Notes: generated from the sequence alone by a model not told the origin. 64,000 nt of DNA from Unio delphinus (GCA_029339505.1 JAQISU010000109.1:622001-686000); one strand, 5' to 3'. Counted from the first letter of the stretch, positions 37,360-52,017 are shown. Program-made: numbers and translations.

Positions 37360-37965
37360 TTAATCTTTATCAAACTTTGTTAAACTTTGTCAACACCTTT
37401 AAACTTTGTTAAACTTTGTCAACATCTTTAAACTTTATTAAACTTTGTCAACACCTTTTAACTTTGTTAATCTTTGTCAACACCTTTAAACTTTGTTAAA
37501 CTTTGTCAACACCTTTAAATTTTGTTAAACTTTGTCAACACCTTTAAACTTTGTTAAACTTTGTCAACACCTTTACAATTTGTTAATCTTTGTCAACACC
37601 TTTTAACTTTGTTAAACTTTGTCAACACCTTTAAACTTTGTTAAACTTTGTCAACACCTTTAAACTTTGATAAACTTTGTCAACACCTTTTAGCTTTGTT
37701 AATCTTTGTCAACACCTTTTAACTTTCTTAAACTTTGTCAACACCTTTAAACCTTGTTAAACTTTGTCAACACCTTTAAACTTTGTTAAACTTTGTCAAC
37801 ACCTTTTAACTTTGTTAATCTTTGTCAACAAATTTAAACTTTGTTAAACTTTGTCAACACCTTTAAACTTTGTCAACACCTTTAAAATTTGTTAATCTTT
37901 GTCAACACCTTTTAACTTTGTTAAACTTTGTCAACACTTGTTAACTTTATTAAACCTTGATGGAA
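37360..37965. repeat. 29-bp minisatellite, about 21 units
   Basis: The unit is acctttaaactttgttaaac followed by tttgtcaac. The two halves of the unit are themselves similar (aaactttgttaaactttgtc), so it probably grew from a shorter 10-14-bp motif. It follows the 53-bp array almost directly, with an unrelated unit. Confidence 0.93.
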
Positions 37966-38253
37966 TTGCTTAGGAAATTTGCACCAGATTGCAAATTTCA
38001 AGCAGAGGACTATTGGGTATTTCATTTGCGTGCATAATAAATTTAAATACACCCTGATAGCTGTTGACATTACTTACAAAATAGCATATTTCAGCCCAGA
38101 TAATGTGTTCCGGTGAATCTCCAAGTATATCTTTATCAATGCCATTCGTAAGAATCACGATATAATCAAAATCAGATATGCAGCAAGAAAACACGTCATC
38201 ATCTGTCAGTAAGAAGGGTATTTCAGTTCTGTTAGAGACATAGATACAGTATC

Positions 38254-39655
<1,402 letters not shown>

Positions 39656-41375
39656 TGTCTGAAGTTTAATGTTCACTCTAAGAGTGAAGTCCTAGCTGAA
39701 TATAGTGTTCTCCTCTAAGTGTTAAGACCTGGCTGAAGCTAGTGTTCCTCTCTAAGTGTGAAGAAGTCCTACTGATGCTAGTGTTCCCCTCTAAGTGTGA
39801 AGAAGTCCTGCTGATGCTAGTGTTCCCCTCTACGTGTGAAGACCTGGCTGAAGCTAGTGTTCCCCTCTAAGCATGAAGACCTGGCTGAAGCTAATGTTCC
39901 TCTCTAAGTGTGAAGACGAGGCTGAAGCTAGTGTTCCTCTCTAAGTGTGAAGAAGTCCTACTGATGCTAGTGTTCCCCTCTAAGTGTGAAGAAGTCCTGC
40001 TGATGCTAGTGTTCCCCTCTAAGTGTGAAGACCTGGCTGAAGCTAGTGTTCCCCTCTAAGTATGAAGACCTGGCTAAAGCTAGTGTTCCCCTCTAAGTGT
40101 GAAGACATGGCTAAAGCTAGTGTTCCCCTCTAAGTATGAAGACCTGGCTGAACCTAGTGTTCCCCTCTAAGTATGAAGATCTGGCTAAAGCTAGTGTTCC
40201 TCTCTAAGTGTGAAAACCTGGCTAAAGCTAGTGTTCCCTTCTAAGTGTGAAGACCTGGCTGAAGCTAGTGTTCCTCTCTAAGTGTGAAGACCTGGCTGAA
40301 ACCAGTGTTCCTCTCTAAGTATGAAGACATGGCTGAAGCTAGTGTTCCTCTCTAAGTGTGAAGACCTGGCTGAAGCTAGTGTTCCTCTCTAAGTGTGAAG
40401 ACATGGCTGAAGCTAGTGTTCCTCTCTAAGTGTGAAGAAGTTCTACTGATGCTAGTGTTCCCCTCTAAGTGTGAAGACATGGCTATAGTTAGTGTTCCCC
40501 TCTAAGTATGAAGACCTGGCTGAAGCTAGTGTTCCTCTCTAAGTATGAAGACATGGCTGAAGCTAGTGTTCCTCTCTAAGTGTGAAGACATGGCTGAAGC
40601 TAGTGTTCCTCTCTAAGTGTGAAGACATGGCTGAAGCTAGTGTTCCTCTCCAAGTGAAGAAGTCCTACTGATGCTAGTGTTCCCCTCTAAGTGTGAAGAC
40701 ATGGCTAAAGTTAGTGTTCCTCTCTAAGTATGAAGACCTGGCTGAAGCTAGTGTTCCTCTCTAAGTGTGAAGACCTGGCTGAAGCTAATGTTCCCCTCTA
40801 AGTGTGAAGACCTGGTTGAAGCTAGTGTTCCTCTCTATGTGTGAAGACCTGGTTGAAGCTAGTGTTCCTCTCTAAGTGTGAAGACCTGGCTGAAGCTAGT
40901 GTTCCTCTCTAAGTGTGAAGACCTGGCTGAAGCTAGTGTTCCTCTCTAAGTGTGAAGAAGTCCTACTGATGCTAGTGTTCCCCTCTAAGTGTGAAGACCT
41001 GTTCCTCTCTAAGTGTGAAGACCTGGCTGAAGCTAGTGTTTCTCTCTAAGTGTGAAGACCTGGCTGAAGTTAGTGTTCCTCTCTAAATGTGAAGAAGTCT
41101 TAGCAGAATTTAGTGTTCCCCTCTAGGTGTGAAGAAGTCCTGCTGAAGCTAGTACTCCTCTCTACGTGTGAAGTCCTGGCTGAAGCTAGTGTTCCTCTCT
41201 AAGTGTGATGTATTGGCTGAAGCTACTGTTCTTCCAAAAGCATGAAGTTCTGGCTGAAGTTTAATGTCCACCTCTAAAGGTGAAGTCCTGAATGGAGCTA
41301 GTGTTCCTACGTGTGAAGTCCTTACTAAAACTAGTGTTCCTCTCTACGTGTGAAGTCATGGCTAAAGCTGAGTGC
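39656..41375. repeat. 37-bp minisatellite, about 45 units
   Basis: The unit is gctagtgttcctctctaagt followed by gtgaagacctggctgaa. A second unit class, about 38-39 bp, has gaagaagtcctactgatgct in place of gaagacctggctgaagct and recurs at irregular intervals. Single-base markers (ctctct/cccctct, gtgtg/gtatg, cctgg/catgg) are shuffled among units. Both ends fade into diverged units. Confidence 0.95.
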
Positions 41376-42032
41376 TCTGCTCTGCATGGATATATGAACG
41401 GTCCTCTATGCATATCAATACTAATTCTTGGATGAAAATTGAAGTGATACTATAAATATAATTAAACACTCTATCAAATTAGGCAAAAGGAAAGTAAGCT
41501 AATGGTTTCAATACATATAAAATCAGCGAACAAAACAACGAAACTTATTTCTAATGAGGCAGTGTTCCCACGATAACTAAGAGATGATCTTGGTTCTTAA
41601 TTCTCTGTTTAATTAACTAGTTCATACAGTTTGCAGATACTTGTTCATCAGTCCCACCAAAGAAAATGTTAGATTTTATCATTGTCACTAAAGCAACATG
41701 TCAAGAGCAAAAATGTTCATTCTGCCGCCATTTCTAACTGTACGGTATAACAACAGGATATAATTTATAACTGGAATTATGAACATTTAGTAATACAATC
41801 ACACGAGTTGTGATCAATAATTGCAAAATAAGAAGATAGAAGACAATGTCACGTAAGAAACGATTTACCTCGACTTATGACTTACAACTACTTATGGCTA
41901 TATTTCACCGTATGGTACAAAAAAGGAGAAACGTTTAACTTCGTTCTTGACCTTTGGGACCATGCATGAGAGAGCGACAAAATCTAATAAATTGCATATA
42001 TAAACCAAAGTACAACGAGCAAATAGCAGTCT
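41376..42032. other. unique sequence, nothing recognised
   Basis: No repeat or domain recognised. Confidence 0.5.
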
Positions 42033-42112
42033 TATGTATGTATGTATGTATGTATGTATGTATGTATGTATGTATGTATGTATGTATGTATGTATGTATG
42101 TATGTATGTATG
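42033..42112. repeat. (ATGT)n microsatellite
   Basis: About 20 tetranucleotide units. Confidence 0.97.
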
Positions 42113-42894
42113 ATGGATCGATGGATTGGTGAATCGATATATCCTTTCTCTTTATTCAGTTATTAGGGTTGTTATTTTACCAACTTTTTTTTAATAGACA
42201 CAGTGTAGCAATACTACTACTACTACTACTACTACTGCTACTACTACTACTAATAATAATAATAATATTAATAAAAACAATAATAATAATGAGTTCATTG
42301 TATAGCACCTAATCTTTAGATGCTCTAAGCGCTTTATAACATATATCATGATATGACTGCCAAAAGCAGAAAACAAAACAAACATCATACAATTAGAAAA
42401 TATAAAATTGCTGAAAATATTTACGGTTGGAAATATTATTAATTATTTTAGTTTGTTCTTGCAGTCGAAACGAGAAAAGGGATCACTGTGTCTTCGTGTC
42501 TAATTTCAATGGGCAATTCGTTCCACGTTGATGTGACCTAGTATGCAAGAGAAACTTGTCCATATGACGTCGAGTTCGTAGTGGGAATAATGAGTATACG
42601 ATTGCCATAAGAGGAGAGTAAATATCTTACTGGCGTGTACACATATATATATTGGACTAGAGTCCGTCAGTGCAACATAGCACAGAGAACAAATGTTGTG
42701 TTTGATTCTGGATCAAATGGATAGCCAGCGCAGGCTGCAGAGAAGGGGTTGTGTGCTCTGATTGTGGTTTGAACTATTTGAAGTTTCTGGAGTAGATACT
42801 GAGACGAGTCAGAAAGAACTCGGTTACAATAGTCAAGTCTTGAAAGTACTAATGAAAGTACTAATGAATACGCAAGTGATTCAGTGGCATCAAT

Positions 42895-43753
42895 TTAAAG
42901 ATATTTGCGAATAGAACAGATGCGTCTCAGCTCGATATATGCAGCCCTGCATATGTTCATGACATGTTGGTGCAATGGGAGAATACTGTCCAGAGTAACA
43001 CCTATGTTTCGTACTGACTTCGTGAATTTAATGTTGATGTTGCTGATATTTATTGTTTGAGGTAATTGATGTGAATGAGAAAGTCTTTGTGTTGTAATCA
43101 GAATTGCCTCGTCTATTGCATCATTCATCTGCAGCTTGTTACATGTCATCCATGATTTCACATCGGAAATGCACCTCTTCCCCTTGGATGGTAGCATGAA
43201 TTTCAGTTGGGTGGGTAGAGTTGTATATTTGGGTGTCATCAGCGTACAATTGGTGAGACACTGGATGAGGATATATTACACTTGAGAGTTTCGGAGTGTA
43301 TATAATGAAGCGAACAGGTCCAAAAACAGAACCATGTGAAAAAATACAACATAGATCAATTGGGCGAGAGTGTATTCCATTTGCAGATACAAGCTGTGTC
43401 CTGTTGCCTAAGTTGGACTTGAATCACTGTCAGGCTGTATTGTGAATGCCAAATACATGCTGGAGAAGTTGAAGTAATAAATCTTGGTTTATTGTGTCAA
43501 ATGCTGCAGACAAATTAAGGAGAGTGAGGACTGTAATCTTTACACTATCCAAAGCAGAGAGAATGTCATTAACTACTTTCAGAAGAGCAGTTTCAGCACT
43601 GTGGCAAGAGCGATATGCAGACTGTTTATTATTAAAACGACTGTTTGAACTCAGATGAAATACAAGTTGGGTTAGAACAATATTTAATAAGATTTTGTAT
43701 ATGAACGAAGGATTAGAAACTGGGCGGTAGTTGTTTAAATCGTTATGATTCAT
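42895..43753 (-). pseudogene. LINE reverse-transcriptase remnant with YADD
   Basis: In order on the minus strand: NYRPVSNPSFIYKILLN, KQSAYRSCHSAETALLKVVN, LLNLSAAFDTI (first catalytic Asp), GSVFGPVRFIIYT (the G-PVLF region), YADDTQIYNSTH with the YADD codons at 43235-43246, then SVRNIGVTLDSILPLHQHV and ELRRICSIRKYL of the thumb. All the main RT boxes can be read, but only by changing frame at least once (near 43239). QSAYR...HS.ETALL is typical of CR1/L2/Jockey-type RTs and unlike RTE or L1. Confidence 0.9.
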
Positions 43754-44699
43754 TGTTGTTTTCTTCAGCAGAGGCTTTACAATGGCAGTTTTGAAAAATT
43801 ATGGGAATTCACCGGATAAGAGAGATGTATTAATAACATCAGTTAGTGAAATCAATATTGGATCTAAGTACTCAAACAGCAGTGATGTTGGAATTGGATA
43901 AAGTTCACATGACTTTGGTGCACTATTCATTACGATTGTCCGTACTAAATCTATAGAGACAGGTTAAAATACTGCTAATGGTTTTCGCTGAAATTCTGTA
44001 TCATAACTGTATGGTGACGACGAGTCAATTTAAATTGTGTTGTCCAGCTTATCTCTAATGGTTTATACCTTGTCACGGAAGAAATTTGCAAACAGGTCCG
44101 GAAGATCTACTGGAGAGAAGGTAGTTGGCAGCGGTATACATTTGTTCCTTGATATTAGTTTGTAATTTCGAAGAGCTATTTGCAGCTGGAACTCTCTATG
44201 ATCTTATTACTGTAGTGGGATATTTTGGCTAAATGGATTATATGACATTCCTCTTAGCGGCTTGATAGATTTGTTTATGAATAGTGAGTCTGTTGGAAAG
44301 CCAAAGTCTCTTTTATCCGTGCGAAGCTGGTCATTAACTCTGCTAAACCACGGGGAACACTTTTGAATTCATACTCTGCACTTTGTGGCTGGGGCATGTT
44401 TTTCAAGCAATGATCTCAGGCAGTTATCGAGTTGTTCTGCTGTAGGAGGTAAGCAAATTCTTTGGTTTGTTTGGATGTCATGCATTAGTTAGGTTATATT
44501 TATCATACAGAGGTTTCTCAAATAGCAAATATAGGTGGAGGGTTAGTGACTGATACGTCTAGATGGCATATAATGCAGAGGTCATCTGATGAAAGTTCAT
44601 GGTATACAATGGTGGAAAGTATAATATTATCATCAGGTCCATGAAGAATAAAGTCTAAAATGTGACCATGGTTTCGGGTGGGTTTGCTATCTGACTGTT

Positions 44700-45235
44700 T
44701 AAGGTTGAAAACGGGAATGGAATCTATGAGTTTTTATGTATATGTGTTCCCAGTACTGTCAACGTGAAGTTGAGATCTCCAAGAATGATCAGGTTGCCAA
44801 CTATCGAATTTCTATACTCCAGGAGATTAGGAAACTGCTCCAAAACAAGAGATTCAGTCATCGTATTTTTTTTTCTACTAATAAGAGAGCGGTAGAGGCA
44901 GGAAAATATGGACTGACCTTTGTTCCAGAGTGAGTGTTGTTTGGACTAGGTCAAACGATGTGTGGCAGAAATTGAAGGTTGTGTTGTGTTTACGACATTT
45001 TATCATGGAATTCTTTGTGATGACAGCAATTCCACCTCCGTAAAAGTGGCAGGGGAACGACTTCATGGGGTAATCGGTTGGTAGTTAGATCAGCGCACAT
45101 GGCCTCATCGCCTGATGTTTTTAGCCATGTTTCTGTCAGGAAGAAGATGTCGTATAAATTAACTATTCCTGTGCACTTTTCCGGTGGTCCTACTGATATG
45201 GCGTCGCAGTGGTATCTCTGTGATAGTTGATACAA
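44700..45235 (-). pseudogene. LINE endonuclease remnant (CR1/L2)
   Basis: DIFFLTETWLKTSGDEAM at the N-terminal side holds the catalytic glutamate region (TETW). GGGIAVITK and SFDLVQTTLTLEQRS follow. GNLIILGDLNF lies at about 44766-44800 (GDFN altered to GDLN). The pieces are in different frames. Confidence 0.85.
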
Positions 45236-45769
45236 AGGTCGACGATTTGATATGGATTTGTACCAGGTTATCTAAATTAACTGTCGAATCTTAAAATTAT
45301 TTAGCCGGAAATGGCGAAAGGAGAAAACTGGAATTCATCTTCTTGTTATACGCCGACGAGCTTTGAATCAACTTTTCTTTTTTTCCCTTCCGTTTACATT
45401 TAAGTAATGATATATGGAGAGACAAGGAATGGTCATTTAAAGCAATTCATTCGGGTCTATAAAAGCATTAATGGGTTGCTAGTCGATTACGTTATGGCTG
45501 TTTATTCAAGAACAATGGACGTAGTAGTAGTGGAGCAAAACAGCTGAGACAAATTATAATTGTTCCAAAACAAAGCGATGAAGATACACAATATAATTGA
45601 ATAGCCAAAGCATGATGAAACACAATAATGTAGTCAAAGATAGACAACAAGCACATATATCATGAAAAACAGCACACAAAAACGGAACAGCGGCTTGAAG
45701 CCGGTTCAATGATAGCGGTCATCTTTCTGGAAGCCATTTAGATCATAATATTCTTTTGTATGAGATCGT

Positions 45770-46110
45770 ATAAATATTTGTACTGAGCAAAAGACGAAAA
45801 GTGTCTATGTCTTTGTATAATATTAAAATTTGAATAGAAGAGACGTGTCTGTAATGATGGTAAAATATTTGCACATTGGAATACAAGAAACATGTATGTT
45901 ACGCATGATAGAATATGTGTACAGTTGAATAGAAGAAGCTTGTCTCTCTATTTCATGCTAGAATATTTGCACAGTGGACGAAACGTGTCTGTACGCAACG
46001 TAGAAACATTTGTACAGTGGAATAGAAGAAACGTGTCTGTACACAACGTATAAATTTGTGTACAGTGGAAAAGAAGAATCGTGCCTAAATCAGTGATACA
46101 AGATATATCA
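45770..46110. repeat. about 50-60-bp degenerate minisatellite, about 6 units
   Basis: The phrases gtggaatagaagaaacgtgt and atatttgtacagt recur with much divergence. It abuts the 5' end of the LINE. Confidence 0.75.
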
Positions 46111-46459
46111 AGTACAATAGAATAATCATGCACATATTCAGGCTACATTCAATTTGTGTACAGAATAATTGTCAAAAACTTCTGTTTCCATGGCAGAATA
46201 GTTCCATATTCACTTTATCTCATTTAACATTTAAATTTAATGTGACCGATTTTACAAAAAATTCAAACCTGCCGTAAAGGTCACATCAATAAAGTAGTTA
46301 GTAATCTTCCAATACACAATTTATTCTTTTTTTTTTTAAACACCTAAGCAATAAACCATATATGAAGTGATTTCTATCTTCCCAAAATTGAGCTTATGGC
46401 AGATTGGACGGATTATTCATTATCTTGATGTTTGCATTGACAGCTCTGCCAACCATCTT

Positions 46460-46462
<3 letters not shown>
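46111..46462. other. unique sequence, nothing recognised
   Basis: AT-rich with a short T run near 46328. Confidence 0.5.

Positions 46463-46531
<69 letters not shown>
46463..46531. repeat. (AT)n microsatellite
   Basis: About 34 AT units. Confidence 0.97.
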
Positions 46532-46534
<3 letters not shown>

Positions 46535-47129
46535 CATACAGTTCATAATATTAACCTCTGATCTGTCATAAACAAATTATTTGATAGATGACCTTTCGGC
46601 ACTTTCGTGAAACTGGACCCAAGTTTAATAATTTATTTCTCTAAATACCTGTACTGTTGTCTCACTGACAAGATCGTATAAAGCAAATCATTGAGACCTG
46701 TTGAAGGATGGAACATAAAGATGTATATCTATTTTAGCGAGGTATAAATGAAGGTACTTAAAGGTAACACAGCCTTCAATTAAGCCGAACATCAATTGAA
46801 ATGACCCTTTGATAAGTAATGTATGAAACCGATAACCGATGGGTTCAATTAGGTTATACATTCCTTGGGCTAAACGTTTCACAGTTGCACATTACACTGA
46901 TGGTAGAAATCATAAATTGCCAATAGGTAAGGACCATAAAGGATTTTCATGGGTCGGATAAGTAGTTTCTCCCGAGATTTTTTCTTTATTTATTTGTACG
47001 ATCGTATTTAAAACATATCATATGCGACATAGCTTGAATACATTTTCTTGACGAAACAATTAGACTTATAAAAGGCTCGTGTCTTCATGAATTACCTAAA
47101 GCCTTATTCATTAAATGTTATGACAGTTT

Positions 47130-47173
<44 letters not shown>

Positions 47174-49440
47174 CTCAAAGTCATCCAATCAAATATACAA
47201 GAATTAAAAAATATCTTTGGCATGTAAATCCATGAGAACGTGAGAACGTATACCGTGGCAAAGAGTTGTTTTGGTATACAGAAAATTCTTTCACTTTACC
47301 AGCTTTGCTATGAATGCGAGACAAAGACATCCTAGCTATTACACTAAATGTCTTTGATGCTTCAAGAATGTTGCTTGCGGAAAGTGATTCAGATTAATGC
47401 TGGCATAATTAGGAGATGTCTATTAAGGCTTTAGCCGCAAAGCGAGCCCTGAATTTGCCAAAACAAAGACGAAATATGATCGTACTTTTCTCTGGATGCT
47501 TTGTTGTTTGGTAGGCGAGAAGCCGTATATATGTCAGGGACCACCAATTTTACACAGTTTTCAACTATACAGCAAATATTATAGTCCCTTTCTTTCATGA
47601 CAGTTTATCAGATCTTATGTGATCATAGACAGTTAGGCCAGATCAAATAGCTCAAAATCGAGATCTTCTGTCTCAAAGGTATATTAAATGGGTCCAGTCA
47701 TTACATTGGATTCATACTGTGACATACACATTTACAGAGTATTTCATAGTATTCAAGTTTTGCAAATGACCATTGTGCTTTATCACTATATGTCAGATCT
47801 TAACCAGAGCGTTTGAAACTGCAATGTTTTATTGCGACCTTTGTCATTAAGATTCGCTTTTTAAGGTTGATGATGATGGCCCCTTTCAGTATTTGGTACC
47901 TGTCTATTTGTAATTTTTCTTGATTCCTCTGTGTTTATGTAAATTTGTCTGGCGTTAAACATTATATTGTCGTTTCATTGTATAATAATTTAATAGTTGC
48001 GGTTTTCCGTATGTTGTGTACATATTGTTTTAAACGGAATACGTTTGCTGGTATATGTTTACATGAAAATTCCCATGTTGTTTTTGTGACATCGCTTATA
48101 CACTTCATCTTCTGCTTTGCCTTATGTACAGGCGTTATGTGTATCTTTTATATTTTATTTTACTTTAGTCTTTTTAATATCTTCTTTGGATATCTGCCTG
48201 AGCAGGAGATTCCCATAAATTAGGAAACCCCGTCCAAGGAAGAATAATGGTGATATGTATTCAATATTAATGTTCCGTCAAAGTTTTTGGTAGTATTCTT
48301 TATATGTGGTATTACCGAAAGTTGTGATGGCACCCAATAATCGAAATTTGAATTGTTGAGTTTATGTTGAAATGAGGATATTGGTTTTAATTACTTGCAC
48401 ATTCTTTTAGCATTAGATATTTTTGGTTCTGTGCGCTGTATGTCCTACAATGTATCTGCCACATTGCATCGAGTGTAGTATGGAGCCCTACCGCCATTGA
48501 AACCCATTATTAGCCATGCCCCTGATTTCTTTGCACCAGATCCCATCTTCTCCTTTGTTCCTTTAATGTTTCCGTTGATGGCGCTCATTTTTGCTTGAGC
48601 ATGTCTTGTTTGAGCTTATGTTAATATTGTTGTTTCCACTTCTGTTGGCCGTTATGTATCATTTAATTAGCATGACGCAGATTGGAGGATAGAACTGTAT
48701 TCTTTCTTCAAGATCTTCCTCCTAATTTTTTTTGTCTTTCTCATCTTCAGAGGTGAGATCGATTGCATCATTTTCTTTATTATTTTGCTTATTTTTGTTT
48801 ATTCTTGTCTACTTTTTCCTATTTCATAGTCAGGTATGTTTGGTTCTCTAGTGTTATTTCCTCTCAATGCATTATCAATATTCTTCTATTTCGTCTTCTT
48901 TGTCTCCCAATTTTAAAAATGATTATGTGTTATCTAAACGTTCTAAATCTTCTATTTTAGACCCATTTGATTCCGTTCATAATCTTCATTTTCTTTCTTT
49001 TTAAGTTTAAATGTCCAGATCGTTAGCTATGAGAACAGCATTTATTCTGCTCGGTTCCGTAGTTTCTAATCGTACTCGGTATTGCCGTATTTGGAATATT
49101 TCGGTCCAAATTGCATTCTCTGTACCTGCATTTTATACGAAAGTCAAACATATACAGAAAGTTTGGTTATGCTTATCCTTTTCCACTACAAAAGTTCGCA
49201 TTATCCGAACCGCATTACCGGGAAGTCTTATGTATATGTGGAAAGCTCTTATCCAATATATTTTGTATATCCTTCATGGGTATCTCAAATGGTAAGCTCG
49301 TGAAGTGTATTTCAATATATATCCGGGTTATCCCTCTTGCTCATGCAAGGGCAATCATGGGCTATTTTCCATTAAATTATTATGGGGTCAGGAGAGAGGA
49401 TCTGAATGAAGGAAATACTGAACGTTTTGCTTGCTTTTTC
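46532..49440. other. mostly unique sequence, nothing recognised
   Basis: It contains a short (TA)n at 47132-47170. A T-rich part (about 47900-49010) gives hydrophobic frames on + (47945-48223, 48763-48960). At 49011-49446 all three + frames are open for 70-110 codons. I recognise no domain in any of them. Confidence 0.45.
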
Positions 49441-50400
49441 CAGTGAAAAGCATGAATGGGAACAAACAACACTAGTTTGGTAATTTCACTAAGGAAGACC
49501 CAAAATGGATACAACGCGAAGAATTTGGTTATTTTACCGAGGAAGACCCTGATTAAAAGAATTAAGTTTAATTATTTTACCCAATAAGACTCTGAATAGT
49601 TTTTTTTTTTGTAACAAGTAAGATACTGAATGTAGGAAGACTGTTTGTGTGTTATCGAAGAAGACCCTAAACGGAGGCAACGCTGATAGTTTGGTTATTG
49701 TACTGAGAACATTCCTGAATAAAAAGCTTGGATATTTAACCAAATAAAAAAGACACTGCATTGAGATAACACATTTTCATAATCTAATCTAACCCAGAAT
49801 AAAGCAAACGTTGATAGTTGAGATATTCTACCGTTGGAGACCCTAAATGAAGGTAACCCTGACTCTTGAAGGTAGGGAAAAGGAAGACCCTCAATAAACG
49901 AGTGCTGATAGTTTTATTATTGTAGCAAAACAAACCCCCAACAACATGAATGAAGGAAACACTGATGGTTTCAGGAAAGACCCTGTAAGGAACCAACACC
50001 ATAACTGTGGTATTTTCACTGCGAAAGACCATAAATAGAGACAACAGTGATAGCATGTCTACTATCCTCCATGAAAACAATGAATGGAGGCAACAGTTCG
50101 ATCATTTTTAGGAAGACATTACTTAGCAGGAACATTGGCAATTTAGTTATTGTGCCAAAGAATTTACTAAATGAAAGTAACGAAGTTACATTTGTTGTTT
50201 ACCGGGAAAGACTCTGAACTGAGGCCACAGTAATAATTTGTTTCTTTCACTGAAGAGAACCATGAATGGACGAAGCTCCCGAATTTCGACAACACTGATA
50301 GTTTATTTATTATACAGAGAAAAAAGAAGCCAGTGAAGGCAATATTGTTTAGTTTGTTTATTTTTCACTAAGGAAGACCATGAATGGCGGCAACACTGAT
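49441..50400. repeat. degenerate minisatellite, about 45-60-bp units
   Basis: The theme (g)gaagaccctgaatgaagg then caacactgatagtttgg then tattttactgag recurs about 18 times with heavy divergence and variable spacing (48 bp between the first two). The reverse-strand frames 49534-49761 and 49784-50080 lie in it and are not credible genes. Confidence 0.82.
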
Positions 50401-51149
50401 GGATTTTTTTATACTAGCATGTTTTTTGTGCAGTTTGTTAAAAAAAATCAAACGTTTGTGAACTTCTGTTAATTATTTAGGCCACAGATTACAGTCTTGA
50501 TATACGGTACTCTTAATTAATCCATCTGTTCAGTTCATATGTGTTCGTTAAAGTGCAATAATATTGTAGAGGTTCAAAACGCATAGGTAATATTTAACCT
50601 TCAGCCTTTTGGGATAGCAATGCATGTTGTAGACATGATCATAATTCTTTATCTTCATTTATCATAGATTTGTACATATAAATGTCTCTTCAATATCGTT
50701 TCTAATTTTCGTTTAAATGGTGCAATTTAGAAATCCGATTTAGTATGGCATAGCCATCTCGTTCATAATTGCAAATATTGTTGGTCTATTAGTCTATAAT
50801 TATTGTAAATGATTCTCTCTGACAGTGATCACTACTGTCACGAAATAACCGTGAAAGCCACTTAGTGAAAGGTTTTCATGCAGATTTGAAAACAAAAACA
50901 GTCATACAGCATCAGCAACCCGTTTGCATCGATTTCTTTGCTGCTTTTCTTGCATGATCATACGCATTAATTCGTATTGGACTTTAATTGCTGTGTTTGT
51001 TCTTTCATGGAAGGAAATGAATTTTTCCATGATGTATTGTTTAGTCATATGTTAAAGACCCTCTCTGGAGAATGTTCTTTATTGTACTTCTGACTGAAAA
51101 TGTGTTTTTTCTTTAGAAAAGGCGAAAACATAATTGCGTTTATATATAC
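50401..51149. other. unique AT-rich sequence, nothing recognised
   Basis: No repeat or domain recognised. Confidence 0.5.
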
Positions 51150-51247
51150 ACATACATGCATACATATATACATACATACATACATACATACATACATACA
51201 TACATACATACATACATACATACATACATACATACATACATGCATAC
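51150..51247. repeat. (CATA)n microsatellite
   Basis: About 22 tetranucleotide units with a few TATA interruptions at the left. Confidence 0.96.
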
Positions 51248-51429
51248 AATCAAGTTATTAATACTGGTGCGAATAATGCGAATAATGATCAAAACAATAA
51301 ACTGTATGTTTTTCGACTCTCACAATCATCATACAACATTTTTGCGATTTGACTTCTACATTATTTCCACATATACAAGATTCATACGGATATAACATTA
51401 AATTATTACAATGCCTAAAGTAAAAAAAA

Positions 51430-51690
51430 ATATTATAGTGATCATACTTTTATATAAACTTTATTAGAGTTATCATACGTTTATATAAATTTTATTTGTC
51501 ATCAGACTTGTATATAAATTTTATTAGATTTATCATACTTTTATATAAATTTTATTAGAGTTATATTTTTATATAAACTTTATTAGAGGTATCATACTTG
51601 TATATAAACTTTATTATAGTGGTCATACTTTTATATAAATTCTATTAGAGTTATCATACTTTCATGTAATTTTTATTAGAGCATTTTGAT
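51430..51690. repeat. 31-bp minisatellite, about 8 units
   Basis: The unit is atcatacttttatataaact followed by ttattagagtt, with variable c/t and short deletions. Confidence 0.88.
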
Positions 51691-51848
51691 GGTCAGGATA
51701 TGCATTATAGGCGGTCATTCTTGCCATAAATTCCATGAAATCCAATCAGAAGGTTGAAGGTTTCTTAGCGGTGTCAGGAGTAAGTTGTGTATTGACTAAG
51801 GACTACTGCAGTAGAAACAAAATGAGTCTTTGTATTTGTAGACAGCAT

Positions 51849-51886
51849 CACACACACACACACGCGCACGCACGCACCCGCGCGCG
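51849..51886. repeat. alternating CA/CG purine-pyrimidine tract
   Basis: cacacaca runs into cgcgcacgcacg and then cgcgcgcg, one of the few CpG-dense spots in the window. Alternating CA/CG is the classic sequence for left-handed (Z) DNA; that property is known for such sequences and not tested here. Confidence 0.9.
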
Positions 51887-52017
51887 TATAATATTTTGCC
51901 GTTAATTTTTTTTCTGTATTTTTATTACTTCTTTTAATCTTTTCCCCACTTTTGAGTATATTGGTACTATTCAAAGTTTGATACAATCCATACTTAAACG
52001 TGGGAACTTCAACGAAC

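Larger units (their letters stand above)
42205..45735 (-). mobile_element. CR1/L2-type LINE, near full-length but inactivated
   Basis: It is read on the minus strand. The 5' leader starts near 45735 (same start as the 26.9 kb copy). The endonuclease lies at about 45235-44700, the reverse transcriptase at about 43753-42895, and the 3' end has the conserved gcgcttagagcatctaaaga motif (complement of about 42313-42332) followed by AAT/ACT repeats (42215-42290). At about 3.5 kb with an endonuclease-RT protein and no visible first ORF, it has the make-up expected of a CR1/L2-like element in the Jockey superfamily, or of a copy missing its first ORF. Stops and frameshifts break the protein into at least five pieces. 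Confidence 0.88.

Noticed and set aside
44736..44933. 65-codon + frame
   Set aside because: It lies antisense to the LINE endonuclease remnant.
49011..49446. Three overlapping + frames of 73-111 codons
   Set aside because: All three frames are open at once and none has a recognisable motif, which argues for local stop-codon scarcity and not a gene.
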